Source: Bryobacterales bacterium (GTDB lineage: Bacteria > Acidobacteriota > Terriglobia > Bryobacterales > Bryobacteraceae). Taken from it: a stretch of 54,967 nucleotides of DNA. Below the pieces are notes generated by a model. The model was given only the letters and a program-made list of their open reading frames with translations, had not been told where the DNA came from and ran no database searches. Made by a program: the position numbers and the translations under genes. The stretch covers positions 1 to 54,967 of the forward strand of contig JADZGD010000015.1 of NCBI GenBank assembly GCA_020854055.1, given 5' to 3'. Each line of letters begins with the position of its first letter. Position 1 is the stretch's first letter. Of this stretch, positions 1 to 7,842 are shown piece by piece.

Positions 1-2
1 CC

Positions 3-809
3 GAGGTAAATCTGCAAAATATCGGCATGGATTCCACGCCATCGCGCCTCTACGGCATTTTGTGCCAGCCGAAGGCGCCGGGAAAGTATCCGGCGCTGCT
101 GGCCGTTCCGGGCGCCGGCGTGCGCCCTTACCGGGGTCTGGCCGAGATGGCCGCGCACGGAATCATCACCCTGCAGGTGGGAATCCACGGTATCCCGGTG
201 ACGCTCGATCAGACCGTCTACGAAGCGTTGGGAGCGGGAGCGCTAAAAGGGTACTTCCTGTTCGGACTCCATAACCGGGACCGTTATTACTACCGGCGCG
301 TCTACCTTGGCTGTGTGCGCGGGAACGACTTTCTATCCAGCCTTCCCAACTACGATGGCGTCAATCTGGTGGTCACCGGAGGCAGCCAGGGCGGCGCTCT
401 ATCCATCGTTACAGCCGGTCTCGATCCACGGGTACGCGGTTTGGCCGCCTATTATCCCGCGCTCTCCGACGTTACCGGCTACTTGCACAATCGCGCCGGA
501 GGCTGGCCCCACATGTTCCACGCCGCGGAAGGCGCCATGTCGTTCCGCTCCAAGGATATGATCGAGACGTCGGGCTACTACGACGTGGTGAACTTCGCGC
601 GCCGGGTGAAGGTGCCCGGAATTTATAGCTGGGGTTACAACGATGAAACCTGCCCGCCCACTTCCACATACTCGGCCTATAATGTGATTCCCGGGCCGAA
701 GAAACTTCTGCTGGCGCTGGAAACCGGACATAACAGTATCCCCGAGCAGGTGGCGCGCATGAATGCCTGGCTGCTGGAGTTCCTGAAGATCGATACCAGC
801 GGAAAGTGA
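3..809 (+). CDS. AXE1-type alpha/beta hydrolase (acetylxylan esterase/cephalosporin-C deacetylase-like), 5' partial
   Basis: The frame is open through the left edge, so the N-terminus is outside the window. The ATG at 27 is probably internal, because the eight codons before it (EVNLQNIG) continue the strand expected at the family's N-terminus. 268 residues are visible. The serine nucleophile lies in GGSQGG (about 378-395), the acid in GYNDETCPP (about 633-660) and the histidine in ETGHNS near the C-terminus, which together give the AXE1 triad. The family removes acetyl groups from xylan oligomers or related esters; the substrate here cannot be read from sequence. Whether there is a signal peptide is unknown because the start is missing. 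The gene converges on accD with only 7 bases between stop codons. Confidence 0.85.
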   Translation, partial: EVNLQNIGMDSTPSRLYGILCQPKAPGKYPALLAVPGAGVRPYRGLAEMAAHGIITLQVGIHGIPVTLDQTVYEALGAGALKGYFLFGLHNRDRYYYRRVYLGCVRGNDFLSSLPNYDGVNLVVTGGSQGGALSIVTAGLDPRVRGLAAYYPALSDVTGYLHNRAGGWPHMFHAAEGAMSFRSKDMIETSGYYDVVNFARRVKVPGIYSWGYNDETCPPTSTYSAYNVIPGPKKLLLALETGHNSIPEQVARMNAWLLEFLKIDTSGK

Positions 810-816
810 TCGCGGC

Positions 817-1668
817 TCAATTCAGCAACAGGTCGAACGACTGGGAGATGTACTGCTTCAGATCCGGGCGCTTCACCACCGCATCGAGGAAACCGTGGTT
901 GAGCAGGAACTCGCTGCGCTGGAATCCCTCCGGCAGTTTCTGGCGGATTGTCTGCTCGATCACCCGCGGGCCGGCAAAGCCGATGAGTGCTCCCGGTTCA
1001 CCGATATTGAGATCGCCCAGCATCGCGAAGCTGGCGGTCACGCCCCCGGTCGTGGGATCGGTCAGCACGCTGATGTAAGGAAGCCTCGCTTCATCCAGGC
1101 GCATCAGCGCGGCGCTGATCTTCACCATCTGCATCAGGCTGATGGCGCCCTCCTGCATCCGGGCGCCACCCGAGGCCGAGACGATGACCAGCGGAGCGCG
1201 CCGGGTGATCGAGCGTTCAATCGCGCGGGTGATCTTTTCACCCATCACCGACCCCATGCTGCCACCGATAAACTTCAACTCGAGCACGCAAATGTTGACC
1301 GGCCGGCCATTCAGCGTGCCGCCGGCCGAGATCAGCGCATCCTTCATCGGCAGTGCCCGCTGCATGGCGCTCAGCCGGTCTTTATAACGTTTGGAATCGA
1401 CGAAGTCGAGTGGATCGGTGGAGGCCAGATCCCGGTCGAACTCTTCCCAGGCGCCGTCGTCAAACAGCAACTTCAGGCGCGCCGCCGCGTCGATCTTGAA
1501 GTGGAAACCGCAGTGCGGGCACACCTGCTGGTTCTCTTCAAGAGCCTTACGCCACAGGATCTGCCGGCAACCGTCGCACTTAAACCACAGACCCTCGGTC
1601 TTGACGTGGCGTTCCGCTTCCGCGGGGTCGCGTTTGATGTTCGTCGTCGGTCGGGTAAACCAAGCCAT
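817..1668 (-). CDS. accD: Acetyl-CoA carboxylase carboxyltransferase subunit beta
   Basis: Beta subunit of the acetyl-CoA carboxylase carboxyltransferase, which with AccA moves the carboxyl group from biotin to acetyl-CoA to make malonyl-CoA for fatty acid synthesis in the cytoplasm. At 283 residues it is of normal length. The N-terminal zinc ribbon is intact with C31, C34, C50 and C53. The crotonase-fold core follows, with the family blocks SASGGARMQEG and TTGGVTASFAMLGD and the oxyanion-region GEPGALIGFAGPR. It starts with ATG 24 bases after the rlmH stop on the same strand, so the two are probably co-transcribed. No accA is in the window. Confidence 0.97.
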   Translation of the reverse strand: MAWFTRPTTNIKRDPAEAERHVKTEGLWFKCDGCRQILWRKALEENQQVCPHCGFHFKIDAAARLKLLFDDGAWEEFDRDLASTDPLDFVDSKRYKDRLSAMQRALPMKDALISAGGTLNGRPVNICVLELKFIGGSMGSVMGEKITRAIERSITRRAPLVIVSASGGARMQEGAISLMQMVKISAALMRLDEARLPYISVLTDPTTGGVTASFAMLGDLNIGEPGALIGFAGPRVIEQTIRQKLPEGFQRSEFLLNHGFLDAVVKRPDLKQYISQSFDLLLN

Positions 1669-1692
1669 AGCGCCAGATGGACAGTCACTACC

Positions 1693-2112
1693 TTAGCGCG
1701 GGTACGGATGCCCCCGCAATGCGGCAAAAGCGCGGTAGATCTGTTCGGCCAGCAGCGCCCGCGCCAGTTCGTGCGGAAAGGTTAGCGGCGAAAGGGACAG
1801 CAGCAGATCGGCGTGCGGCCGCCATGCGGCAGGAAGTCCGTCGTGTCCGCCGACCAGAAAGACGAGTTCGCGTCCTCCGGCCTCGACGCTGGCAAGATAG
1901 GCCGCAAATGCGCCGGAGGTAAGAGGCTTCCCGGCGGGGTCGAGAAAAACCTTGTGCGCCGCCGGGTGCCGCAGGAGCAGGTCGAAGCGAGCCGGGTTAA
2001 TCTCCCGCGACTCGCACTGGACCCAGCGCCGGGAGCGCTTCAGAAACTCGGCGGTGATTGCGTTGGCATGCTGATCCCGTGGCTTCCCGATAAAGTACAG
2101 AAATATCTTCAC
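1693..2112 (-). CDS. rlmH: 23S rRNA (pseudouridine-1915-N3)-methyltransferase RlmH
   Basis: Small SPOUT methyltransferase that methylates pseudouridine 1915 in helix 69 of 23S rRNA on the assembled 70S ribosome. 139 residues, slightly shorter than the E. coli enzyme (155). The SAM-binding knot is visible as FLVGGHDGLP (residues 85-94) followed by LSLSPLTFPHEL (about 105-116). The C-terminus is HPYPR where the family usually has HPYHR or HPYHK, so the His is replaced by Pro while the terminal Arg, important in the composite active site, is kept. The start codon is GTG at 2112-2110. First gene of an apparent rlmH-accD transcription unit, divergent from the GGDEF-like gene. Confidence 0.95.
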   Translation of the reverse strand: MKIFLYFIGKPRDQHANAITAEFLKRSRRWVQCESREINPARFDLLLRHPAAHKVFLDPAGKPLTSGAFAAYLASVEAGGRELVFLVGGHDGLPAAWRPHADLLLSLSPLTFPHELARALLAEQIYRAFAALRGHPYPR

Positions 2113-2211
2113 GCTGGACCGATTATGCCAGAGCCGGCGTCAGATCGGGTAATCTCCGCGGGATTTCAATAAAGTTCGGTTGCCCGGCCGATATGTGTGT
2201 CGAGGGAATGC

Positions 2212-3225
2212 GTGATATCACTGCATAAGTCTGTGATCGAGTTGACCCAGATTGAGAGTTTGTTCAATGCGGCCTCGGAGGCATACCGATCCGCGCTCAC
2301 GGCTGTCCGCGACAATATTGTGGAGGTAGAACCCGCCGGCGCGGCCGCACACCGGGCGCGTCTGGAGACGATCCTGCGATCATTGGATCAGCTGCGCGAT
2401 CGGGACTCGATTCTGGAGTCGGCGAGTGTATTAAAGGTGGAGTTGCACGGCTACCGGACAGACGCGCAACGGCGGCTGGACGCGCTCAATCAGCAACTGG
2501 CGTCCACCGTTGCCGCACTGCAACAGCTGATAGAATCACTGGCCGGCCGATCGGATGGCCATCAGGAACGGCTGCATACGGAACTCGGACGGCTTAAGAC
2601 GCTGATGCGGGTTGATGACCTGAAGACGCTGCGAGCCGGGTTGAGCGAAGCGATCTGCGGGATCTCCGATTGTATCGAACAGATTCAACGGCAAAACCAA
2701 CTGGTAGTTGCTCTGCTGAGGGACGAGATTCGCACACTGCACTCACGGGTAGAGACCGTGGAGCACGCCGCCACGGTGGACCCGGTGACCGGGTTAATGA
2801 ACCGTGGAAAAATTGAAGCGGTCATCCAACAACAGGTGGCGTCTGGCCTGGCCTTCTGCATGATTTTTGTACGGGTGGAAAATTTCAAGACGCTGCAACG
2901 CCAGAATGGACGCCGAATCACCGATCAGTTAACGGTTGCAGCCAGCCGGCGATTGGCCGCCATTGTGGGAAACCGGGGGTCGGCCGGACACTGGAGCGAC
3001 GACGAACTGATCGCCATCGTCAACATCCCCAAAAACGAGGCCGTCCGCATCTGCCGGGATCTTCCCGGACAACTCCGGGGGCCGCACCAATGCACACGTG
3101 AGGGCCAGCCGGCCCACCTGTTGTTGCAGGTTAGCGCCGGCGTGGTGGAGGCCCGCCCGGGCGAGCGGGCAGAGCGGTTGCTGGACCGCGTCGATACAAT
3201 TATGCGCTCACTCGCTGGAGGCTGA
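2212..3225 (+). CDS. Coiled-coil protein with degenerate GGDEF domain
   Basis: 337 residues with no signal peptide or membrane segment. The N-terminal half (about 1-185) is helical and heptad-like (coiled coil). The C-terminal part begins with DPVTGLMNR, matching the DPLTGLxNR opening of diguanylate cyclase domains. The catalytic signature is altered: where GGDEF is expected the protein has SDDEL (context HWSDDELIAI). Both glycines are lost, so c-di-GMP synthesis is unlikely and a scaffold or nucleotide-sensing role is more plausible (inference). GTG at 2212 is preferred because AGGGA lies at 2203-2207; an in-frame GTG at 2197 has no ribosome site. It ends 6 bases before the convergent gene. 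Confidence 0.8.
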   Translation: MISLHKSVIELTQIESLFNAASEAYRSALTAVRDNIVEVEPAGAAAHRARLETILRSLDQLRDRDSILESASVLKVELHGYRTDAQRRLDALNQQLASTVAALQQLIESLAGRSDGHQERLHTELGRLKTLMRVDDLKTLRAGLSEAICGISDCIEQIQRQNQLVVALLRDEIRTLHSRVETVEHAATVDPVTGLMNRGKIEAVIQQQVASGLAFCMIFVRVENFKTLQRQNGRRITDQLTVAASRRLAAIVGNRGSAGHWSDDELIAIVNIPKNEAVRICRDLPGQLRGPHQCTREGQPAHLLLQVSAGVVEARPGERAERLLDRVDTIMRSLAGG

Positions 3226-3231
3226 CCGCCA

Positions 3232-4500
3232 CTACGCCCGGCCGAGATCGACCACAATCGCGGCCAATGCTTTACGGAATTGCGCGGGGCTGTCCACGTC
3301 GAAAACGCGCGGCGCAAGTGGCTGCAGGTACTTAACCATACTGTCAAAATCGTCGCGGCTGCCGGCCGCTCCGCCGTGATCAAGCCGCATGCGCCTCTGG
3401 CGAAAATGGGCTCCGCCCCACCCGGCTAACCGCGCGGGCGGAGGTGGCGGCATAAGCCGGATATAGTACAGCCGGTAATCGGATGACATTGGCCGCCGGG
3501 GAGGGTCCACCGCCTGAGCGGTCCGGAACGAAAGCGGCCGGCTGATGACTATCAACGCCTTCGACGGGCCGAGTCGTCTTTCCACCTGCCCGACGAAATA
3601 GGCCGCGCTCAGCGAGCGGCTCCACAGCGAACGGTAATCGATGGTTGCCGGATTCGCATTCGACAGCGATTCTCTCAGAGCCGGCCAGTTGAGCGCCTGC
3701 GCATCGCGTTGCTCAAAGGCGATCCGGCGCCGCGACAGGTCCATCAAGCAGATATCCGGATGGGAACCGCCGCATTCCAATCCGGCTAGTACCTTCAAGA
3801 CCGGAAGAAGAATACTGAGGTTCCGGTGTTGTACGCGCAACGAAGCCGACAGGTGCTCCGAGGGGGTGAGGTTCGCCAGAACATCGACTTTTAGCGCATG
3901 GCCAGGTTTTGCCACCAACGGAAGCCGTTGCCGCACCTGTGGCTGAAACCAGAGATCCGGCGGATCGGCGGCGTCCAGAAACTGCACCGTCGGAAGCGGC
4001 TTCCACAATTCCGGGAACGGGTCTTTGCTGAGCTCAGGAACGCGAAATCTTGTCTGCCGCACGCTCCGCTCGCCGGACGCCGGATCATAGAGCACGGCCG
4101 AGACCTGATAATCGCCGGGTCTGACAAATAGCAACTGCGAGTACTCGATATGGTCTTCCCTGTCGCTATCCTCCATCCGGCTCACGTTCACCGTGTCCTG
4201 GTGGTGATAACGGACGCCGCTCGAGTCCTGAACCTGGACATAAATAACCAGTTGGGCATTCCTTGGGCGCTTTGTCAGATTCCCTATGCCGATCTGCGCT
4301 TCCAGTGGAACCAGAAGCCGTTGATGCCAGGTCAGTTCGGCGTGCCGAACATGAAGGCTCCAGCCCATCGAGGTATCCGCGCGGTCCTTCGCCCACTGGT
4401 CAAACGGGGTGCGGTTGAGTGCCGCGCCGCCATTCACCGATTGAGCGGGCAAAGGTAGCGCCGCCACAAAGAACAGCAGGTGGGAAAAAACTGCGCGCAT
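3232..4500 (-). CDS. Secreted protein with a probable VWA-like C-terminal fold, acidobacterial family
   Basis: 422 residues from the ATG at 4500, which opens a clean signal peptide (MRAVFSHLLFFVAALPLPAQ); longer in-frame starts at 4518 and 4551 would bury it. After the signal comes a beta-rich region (about 60-170) that looks like an immunoglobulin-type or macroglobulin-like domain. A second half alternates hydrophobic strands and helices (LLPVLKVLAGLEC, KALIVISRP, YRLYYIRL), reminiscent of the VWA-like domains common in secreted acidobacterial proteins. No intact MIDAS (DxSxS) motif is visible, so metal-dependent adhesion is not supported. I cannot assign a function. It is divergent from the DUF3748 gene with about 150 bases between the starts. 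Confidence 0.55.
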   Translation of the reverse strand: MRAVFSHLLFFVAALPLPAQSVNGGAALNRTPFDQWAKDRADTSMGWSLHVRHAELTWHQRLLVPLEAQIGIGNLTKRPRNAQLVIYVQVQDSSGVRYHHQDTVNVSRMEDSDREDHIEYSQLLFVRPGDYQVSAVLYDPASGERSVRQTRFRVPELSKDPFPELWKPLPTVQFLDAADPPDLWFQPQVRQRLPLVAKPGHALKVDVLANLTPSEHLSASLRVQHRNLSILLPVLKVLAGLECGGSHPDICLMDLSRRRIAFEQRDAQALNWPALRESLSNANPATIDYRSLWSRSLSAAYFVGQVERRLGPSKALIVISRPLSFRTAQAVDPPRRPMSSDYRLYYIRLMPPPPPARLAGWGGAHFRQRRMRLDHGGAAGSRDDFDSMVKYLQPLAPRVFDVDSPAQFRKALAAIVVDLGRA

Positions 4501-4647
4501 GCGGTAGAACCCCAGCATACACCCGGAACCGGCAGTGTGGGGGAGGCGCAAAACCGCGGGGCCACGGATTCACTTTACTCCGGGTTCGGCAAGGAGCATA
4601 CTAATTGAGATCTGTGGCTCTTGAATACCTGAATAAGGAGAAACTGG

Positions 4648-6762
4648 ATGCCTTCCAAGCAGATGATACCCGGATTATTGGTAATCTGCCTCGTTCTCAC
4701 TCAAAACCTTTCCGCAACTCCGGCGTGCGCGGCAAACGAGCCGGGAGAGTGGCAGGTGACCTTCAGTCCAATCAGTCACAACTTGGACAACAACGACAAC
4801 TTCTCAATCGATAACTTATTTTTAAGTATCGATACCCGTGACACCGTCGGCAGCGGTATCGGCGGTGGGACGACGATCATGAAAGTGAATATTTGGACCG
4901 GCGAGGAGACGGTAATCTACGCGCCGGAAACCTATATGTCGGGCGACAACAAAGCGCCCGGCCTTGGTGCCGCGTCCTACAGTCCGCTGGCTGACGAGGT
5001 GATCTTCATTCACGGCCCGCTGCTGTCGGAAGTGGCCGAACGCGGCTATTACAGCACTCGCAACCGGCAGGGCGGCATCGTGGCCGCCGACGGCAGTCAA
5101 AAGCTATCCTGGGCCGACTGCCGCGATGTAACTTCGGATACGACTCCAAAAGGCGCGCTGCGAGGCGGCACTCACCGGCATGAATTTACCGCCGACGGAT
5201 CGCGCCTGGGCTTCACTTACGACGATTTCCTCATGCAGAACTACCCAAGAACCCTGGGGTTTATGAAACCGGCGTCGAACATCTGCGGCAATGCCCGTTA
5301 CTACTCCACATTGTTGATCCCGGTGGTACCGGCGGGCACCGCAAAGCCGGGTGAGATCGAACAGGCCGACAACGACTCGTGGGTGGGCGCCAAAGGGCTG
5401 ATGCGCGGCTTCATCGGAAAGGTGAAGCAAGACGATGGCACCTATATGAGTTCGCTGTTTGTGGTCGATATTCCTGCCGATGTCGATATTACCACCAACG
5501 ACCCGGGCACCAAGACGAGATTCCCCGGGCCACCCACGGGCGTTACCATTCGGCGGCTGACAAACAAGCCTGCCTCCGGAATTGTGCGTGGATCCTTCGA
5601 CGGCACCAGGGTGGCCTACTACGCCGCCGCGCCCGACGGAACCAATCAGGTGTTCATCATCAACTCGCAAGGCTCTGACCTCAGTCCGGATCCGGCGATG
5701 CGCCCGGTACAGGCCACCTTCTTTCCGGGCGGCGTTCAGGGCGGCGTGCGCTGGCATCCGACGGGCAACTCCATTGCCGTTCAGGCGGACAATGGGGTCG
5801 CGGTAATCTGCGTGAAACCGGGACCGCTGTTCGGAATTTCACACTTTGTAACCTCACATGGAGCCGGGCGGACCGCAAGCGAAGCCCTGGTCTGGAGTCG
5901 TGACGGCCACCGGTTGGCGTTCATCCGCCGGACTCCCACTTACGACGAGACAGCCACTCTGCTGAAAGACTTCGGCGGCAACAACTTCAAGCAGATCTGG
6001 ATAACAGATTTTCCGGATTGCAACCAGAACGGAATCGCCGATTCGATCGAAGACGGCACCGTTCGTAACGCGGCTAACATGACGGCCGAGAGAGTGGCCC
6101 CGGAATCGATGGCCACCTTCCTGGCATCGGGAGTGGCTGCGTCGAGCACCGCGGTGACATCCATACCACTGCCCACCACGCTGGCCGGGGTGAGTGTGGA
6201 GATCATTGATCAGAGGGGTGTGAAGCGGCCCTCGCTCGTGAGCGCGGTAATGCCGGATCGCGTGAACTTCGTGGTGCCAGCCGGACCCAAACCCGGCGCC
6301 GGCTCGGTGTTAGTTACACTTGCCGATGGCACCAGGATCCGGCCCGATGTACAAATTGACTCCGTCGTGCCTGGGGTGTTTTCTGCTAATGGCACCGGAA
6401 CCGGAGTGGCTTCCGCGACGGCGGTTCGAACCAGCGATCAGGGCAAACAGACCGATCTGCCCGTCTTCACTTGCGGGCAGGATGGAAGTTGTACTGCCGT
6501 TCCGCTCGATCTCGGTAGTGCAACCGACACCGTAGTGCTCTCCCTGTTTGCAACCGGTGTGCGCGGCTTTGCCTCGCTGCCGGTGGTTAAAATCGGAGGC
6601 CAGGTGACGGAAGTGCTCCGGGCCGAGCCGCAGTGGGAGTTGATGGGACTCGACATTGTTGATGTCGTGGTTCCACGCTCGCTCGTGGGTAAAGGTAACG
6701 TCAACGTCGAGTTAACCGTGGATGGTGTGCTGGCCAACCGTACTACGGTCAGGGTGAAGTAG
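4648..6762 (+). CDS. Secreted YidR-like (DUF3748) beta-propeller fused to a TIGR03437 C-terminal domain
   Basis: 704 residues, ATG preceded by AAGGAG (4635-4640, 7-base spacing). A signal peptide ends near ATPACA. Residues about 35-460 align by eye with the E. coli YidR/DUF3748 family: LRGGTHRHEF, FTYDDFLM, WVGAKGLMRGFIGKV and TolB-like blades such as GSFDGTRVAYYA and WSRDGHRLAFIRR. An acidic linker DCNQNGIADSIEDG (about 455-470) resembles a calcium-binding loop of the dockerin or thrombospondin type. Residues about 480-704 match the Solibacter C-terminal domain TIGR03437 (VAPESMATFLASGV, PLPTTLAGVSVEI, PDRVNFVVPAG). YidR itself has no known function; the fusion suggests an extracytoplasmic, perhaps surface-attached, propeller. 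A hairpin at 6800-6836 follows the gene. Confidence 0.85.
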   Translation: MPSKQMIPGLLVICLVLTQNLSATPACAANEPGEWQVTFSPISHNLDNNDNFSIDNLFLSIDTRDTVGSGIGGGTTIMKVNIWTGEETVIYAPETYMSGDNKAPGLGAASYSPLADEVIFIHGPLLSEVAERGYYSTRNRQGGIVAADGSQKLSWADCRDVTSDTTPKGALRGGTHRHEFTADGSRLGFTYDDFLMQNYPRTLGFMKPASNICGNARYYSTLLIPVVPAGTAKPGEIEQADNDSWVGAKGLMRGFIGKVKQDDGTYMSSLFVVDIPADVDITTNDPGTKTRFPGPPTGVTIRRLTNKPASGIVRGSFDGTRVAYYAAAPDGTNQVFIINSQGSDLSPDPAMRPVQATFFPGGVQGGVRWHPTGNSIAVQADNGVAVICVKPGPLFGISHFVTSHGAGRTASEALVWSRDGHRLAFIRRTPTYDETATLLKDFGGNNFKQIWITDFPDCNQNGIADSIEDGTVRNAANMTAERVAPESMATFLASGVAASSTAVTSIPLPTTLAGVSVEIIDQRGVKRPSLVSAVMPDRVNFVVPAGPKPGAGSVLVTLADGTRIRPDVQIDSVVPGVFSANGTGTGVASATAVRTSDQGKQTDLPVFTCGQDGSCTAVPLDLGSATDTVVLSLFATGVRGFASLPVVKIGGQVTEVLRAEPQWELMGLDIVDVVVPRSLVGKGNVNVELTVDGVLANRTTVRVK

Positions 6763-6799
6763 CGAATACGGACATAGTTAGTCGCCTTACACTCTAATG

Positions 6800-6836
6800 A
6801 TAGGGAGCCGGGTCTAGATACTTCCCGGCTCCCTAT
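6800..6836 (+). terminator. Perfect 13-bp hairpin after the DUF3748 gene
   Basis: ATAGGGAGCCGGG (6800-6812) pairs perfectly with CCCGGCTCCCTAT (6824-6836) around an 11-base loop, 38 bases after the stop codon. There is no U-tract on the 3' side, so this may be a Rho-assisted or transcript-protecting hairpin rather than a classic intrinsic terminator. Confidence 0.6.
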
Positions 6837-6907
6837 ATGATCAATCGATCCAATCCTTCGGCCAGGCTCACGCAGACAAAAATCAAGCGCTTTCAGTTAA
6901 TTCCCTA

Positions 6908-6935
6908 TTGAAGTCGCCAGCCGCGGTGATAGAAT
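6908..6935 (+). promoter_or_regulatory. Putative sigma-70-like promoter for the PEP-CTERM gene
   Basis: TTGAAG (6908-6913) and TAGAAT (6930-6935) are separated by 16 bases. Transcription would begin near 6942 and give a leader of about 70 bases before the ATG at 7013. GGGGAGG (6994-7000) is a possible ribosome site, 12 bases from the start. Pattern match only. Confidence 0.4.
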
Positions 6936-7012
6936 GAAACAATCTGTTTGCTTTATGTGCAGATGACGGGATGACACCCGCCCGCGAAGGCCCGGGGAGG
7001 CCACACAAACGA

Positions 7013-7762
7013 ATGCTGAAAGCAACCTTATTGGCGCTTGTGCTCGCATCAACGGCACAGGCGGACCTAATCACGATTGATCTGCTCGCCGCTTTCGGGC
7101 AAGGCGTTAGCACATTCGGAATGCCGCTTGTCGATTTTCGCCAGCAGGGGCTGAAGGGACCACGGTCCTCTTCGATGACTATTTCGGGCGCCGCCGCCAA
7201 CAACGGTACCATCAGCTACAGCTATTCGGGCGCCGGCGAACCAAACGCTTCCATCGTGGGACTGAACATTGTGTTTGATTCGCTGAACATCACGAGTTTC
7301 ACTCCCGGGGCGACCAACACCTGGAGCTTTGCGAACGGCGCAAGCTCCTCCAGTTTCTCGGTGTACGGCAATGTCTCGAATCTCACTGGCGCGCCAGCCG
7401 GCTATAATGTGCTGTTCACTGGTACGTTCGGTAGCGGCGTCGACCTGGAACAGGTTGGCGGCGGCACCAGCGTGATCAACCAGGTTGGCACTGCTTCGCT
7501 TGATCTTTCACCGACGGCCGCGGGTTTGCAATTTATCCAGGCGCTGACACCGGGGAACATGATCGTTTCGAACGCGATCCTGCAAGGCCTGTCATTTATT
7601 CCAGGCTCAAGCATTGGCGTCAACGGCAATTTCACCTCCACCAATGCCAATTTCCTTGGCGGCCAGTTGCTTCTGTCTACCACAGTTCCTGAGCCGGCGT
7701 CCTTTATGATGATCGGCCTCGCCGGACTTGCTTTCGGCTTCCTGCGGCTGCGCCGGAAGTAG
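7013..7762 (+). CDS. PEP-CTERM sorting-domain secreted protein
   Basis: 249 residues from the ATG at 7013, which gives the signal peptide MLKATLLALVLASTAQA; an in-frame ATG at 6971 would add an implausible charged leader. The body is low in charge and rich in Ser, Thr, Gly and Asn, with predicted beta strands (choice-of-anchor type). The C-terminus is a textbook PEP-CTERM tripartite signal: VPEPASF, a hydrophobic helix (MIGLAGLAFGFL) and a basic end (RLRRK). Such proteins are sorted by an exosortase in bacteria that make extracellular polysaccharide. No exosortase gene is in the window. Single-gene unit bounded by hairpins on both sides. Confidence 0.85.
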   Translation: MLKATLLALVLASTAQADLITIDLLAAFGQGVSTFGMPLVDFRQQGLKGPRSSSMTISGAAANNGTISYSYSGAGEPNASIVGLNIVFDSLNITSFTPGATNTWSFANGASSSSFSVYGNVSNLTGAPAGYNVLFTGTFGSGVDLEQVGGGTSVINQVGTASLDLSPTAAGLQFIQALTPGNMIVSNAILQGLSFIPGSSIGVNGNFTSTNANFLGGQLLLSTTVPEPASFMMIGLAGLAFGFLRLRRK

Positions 7763-7806
7763 TTCGATTCGATCGGCTACGATTTAGAATCGCGCTGTTC
7801 AATTTG

Positions 7807-7840
7807 AATCGCCGGGTACATTCAGTTGTGCCCGGCGATT
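7807..7840. terminator. Bidirectional intrinsic terminator between convergent genes
   Basis: AATCGCCGGG (7807-7816) pairs with CCCGGCGATT (7831-7840), extended inward by four more pairs to a 6-base loop. On the plus strand TTCTATTT follows; on the minus strand the stem is followed by an A/T-rich stretch. It sits between the stop of the PEP-CTERM gene (7762) and the stop of the GH20 gene (7843), so it can serve both. Confidence 0.85.
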
Positions 7841-7842
7841 TT

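Noticed and set aside
6841..7012. Cyclic-di-GMP riboswitch in the PEP-CTERM leader
   Set aside because: A CACGCA stretch is present but the rest of the GEMM consensus is absent.
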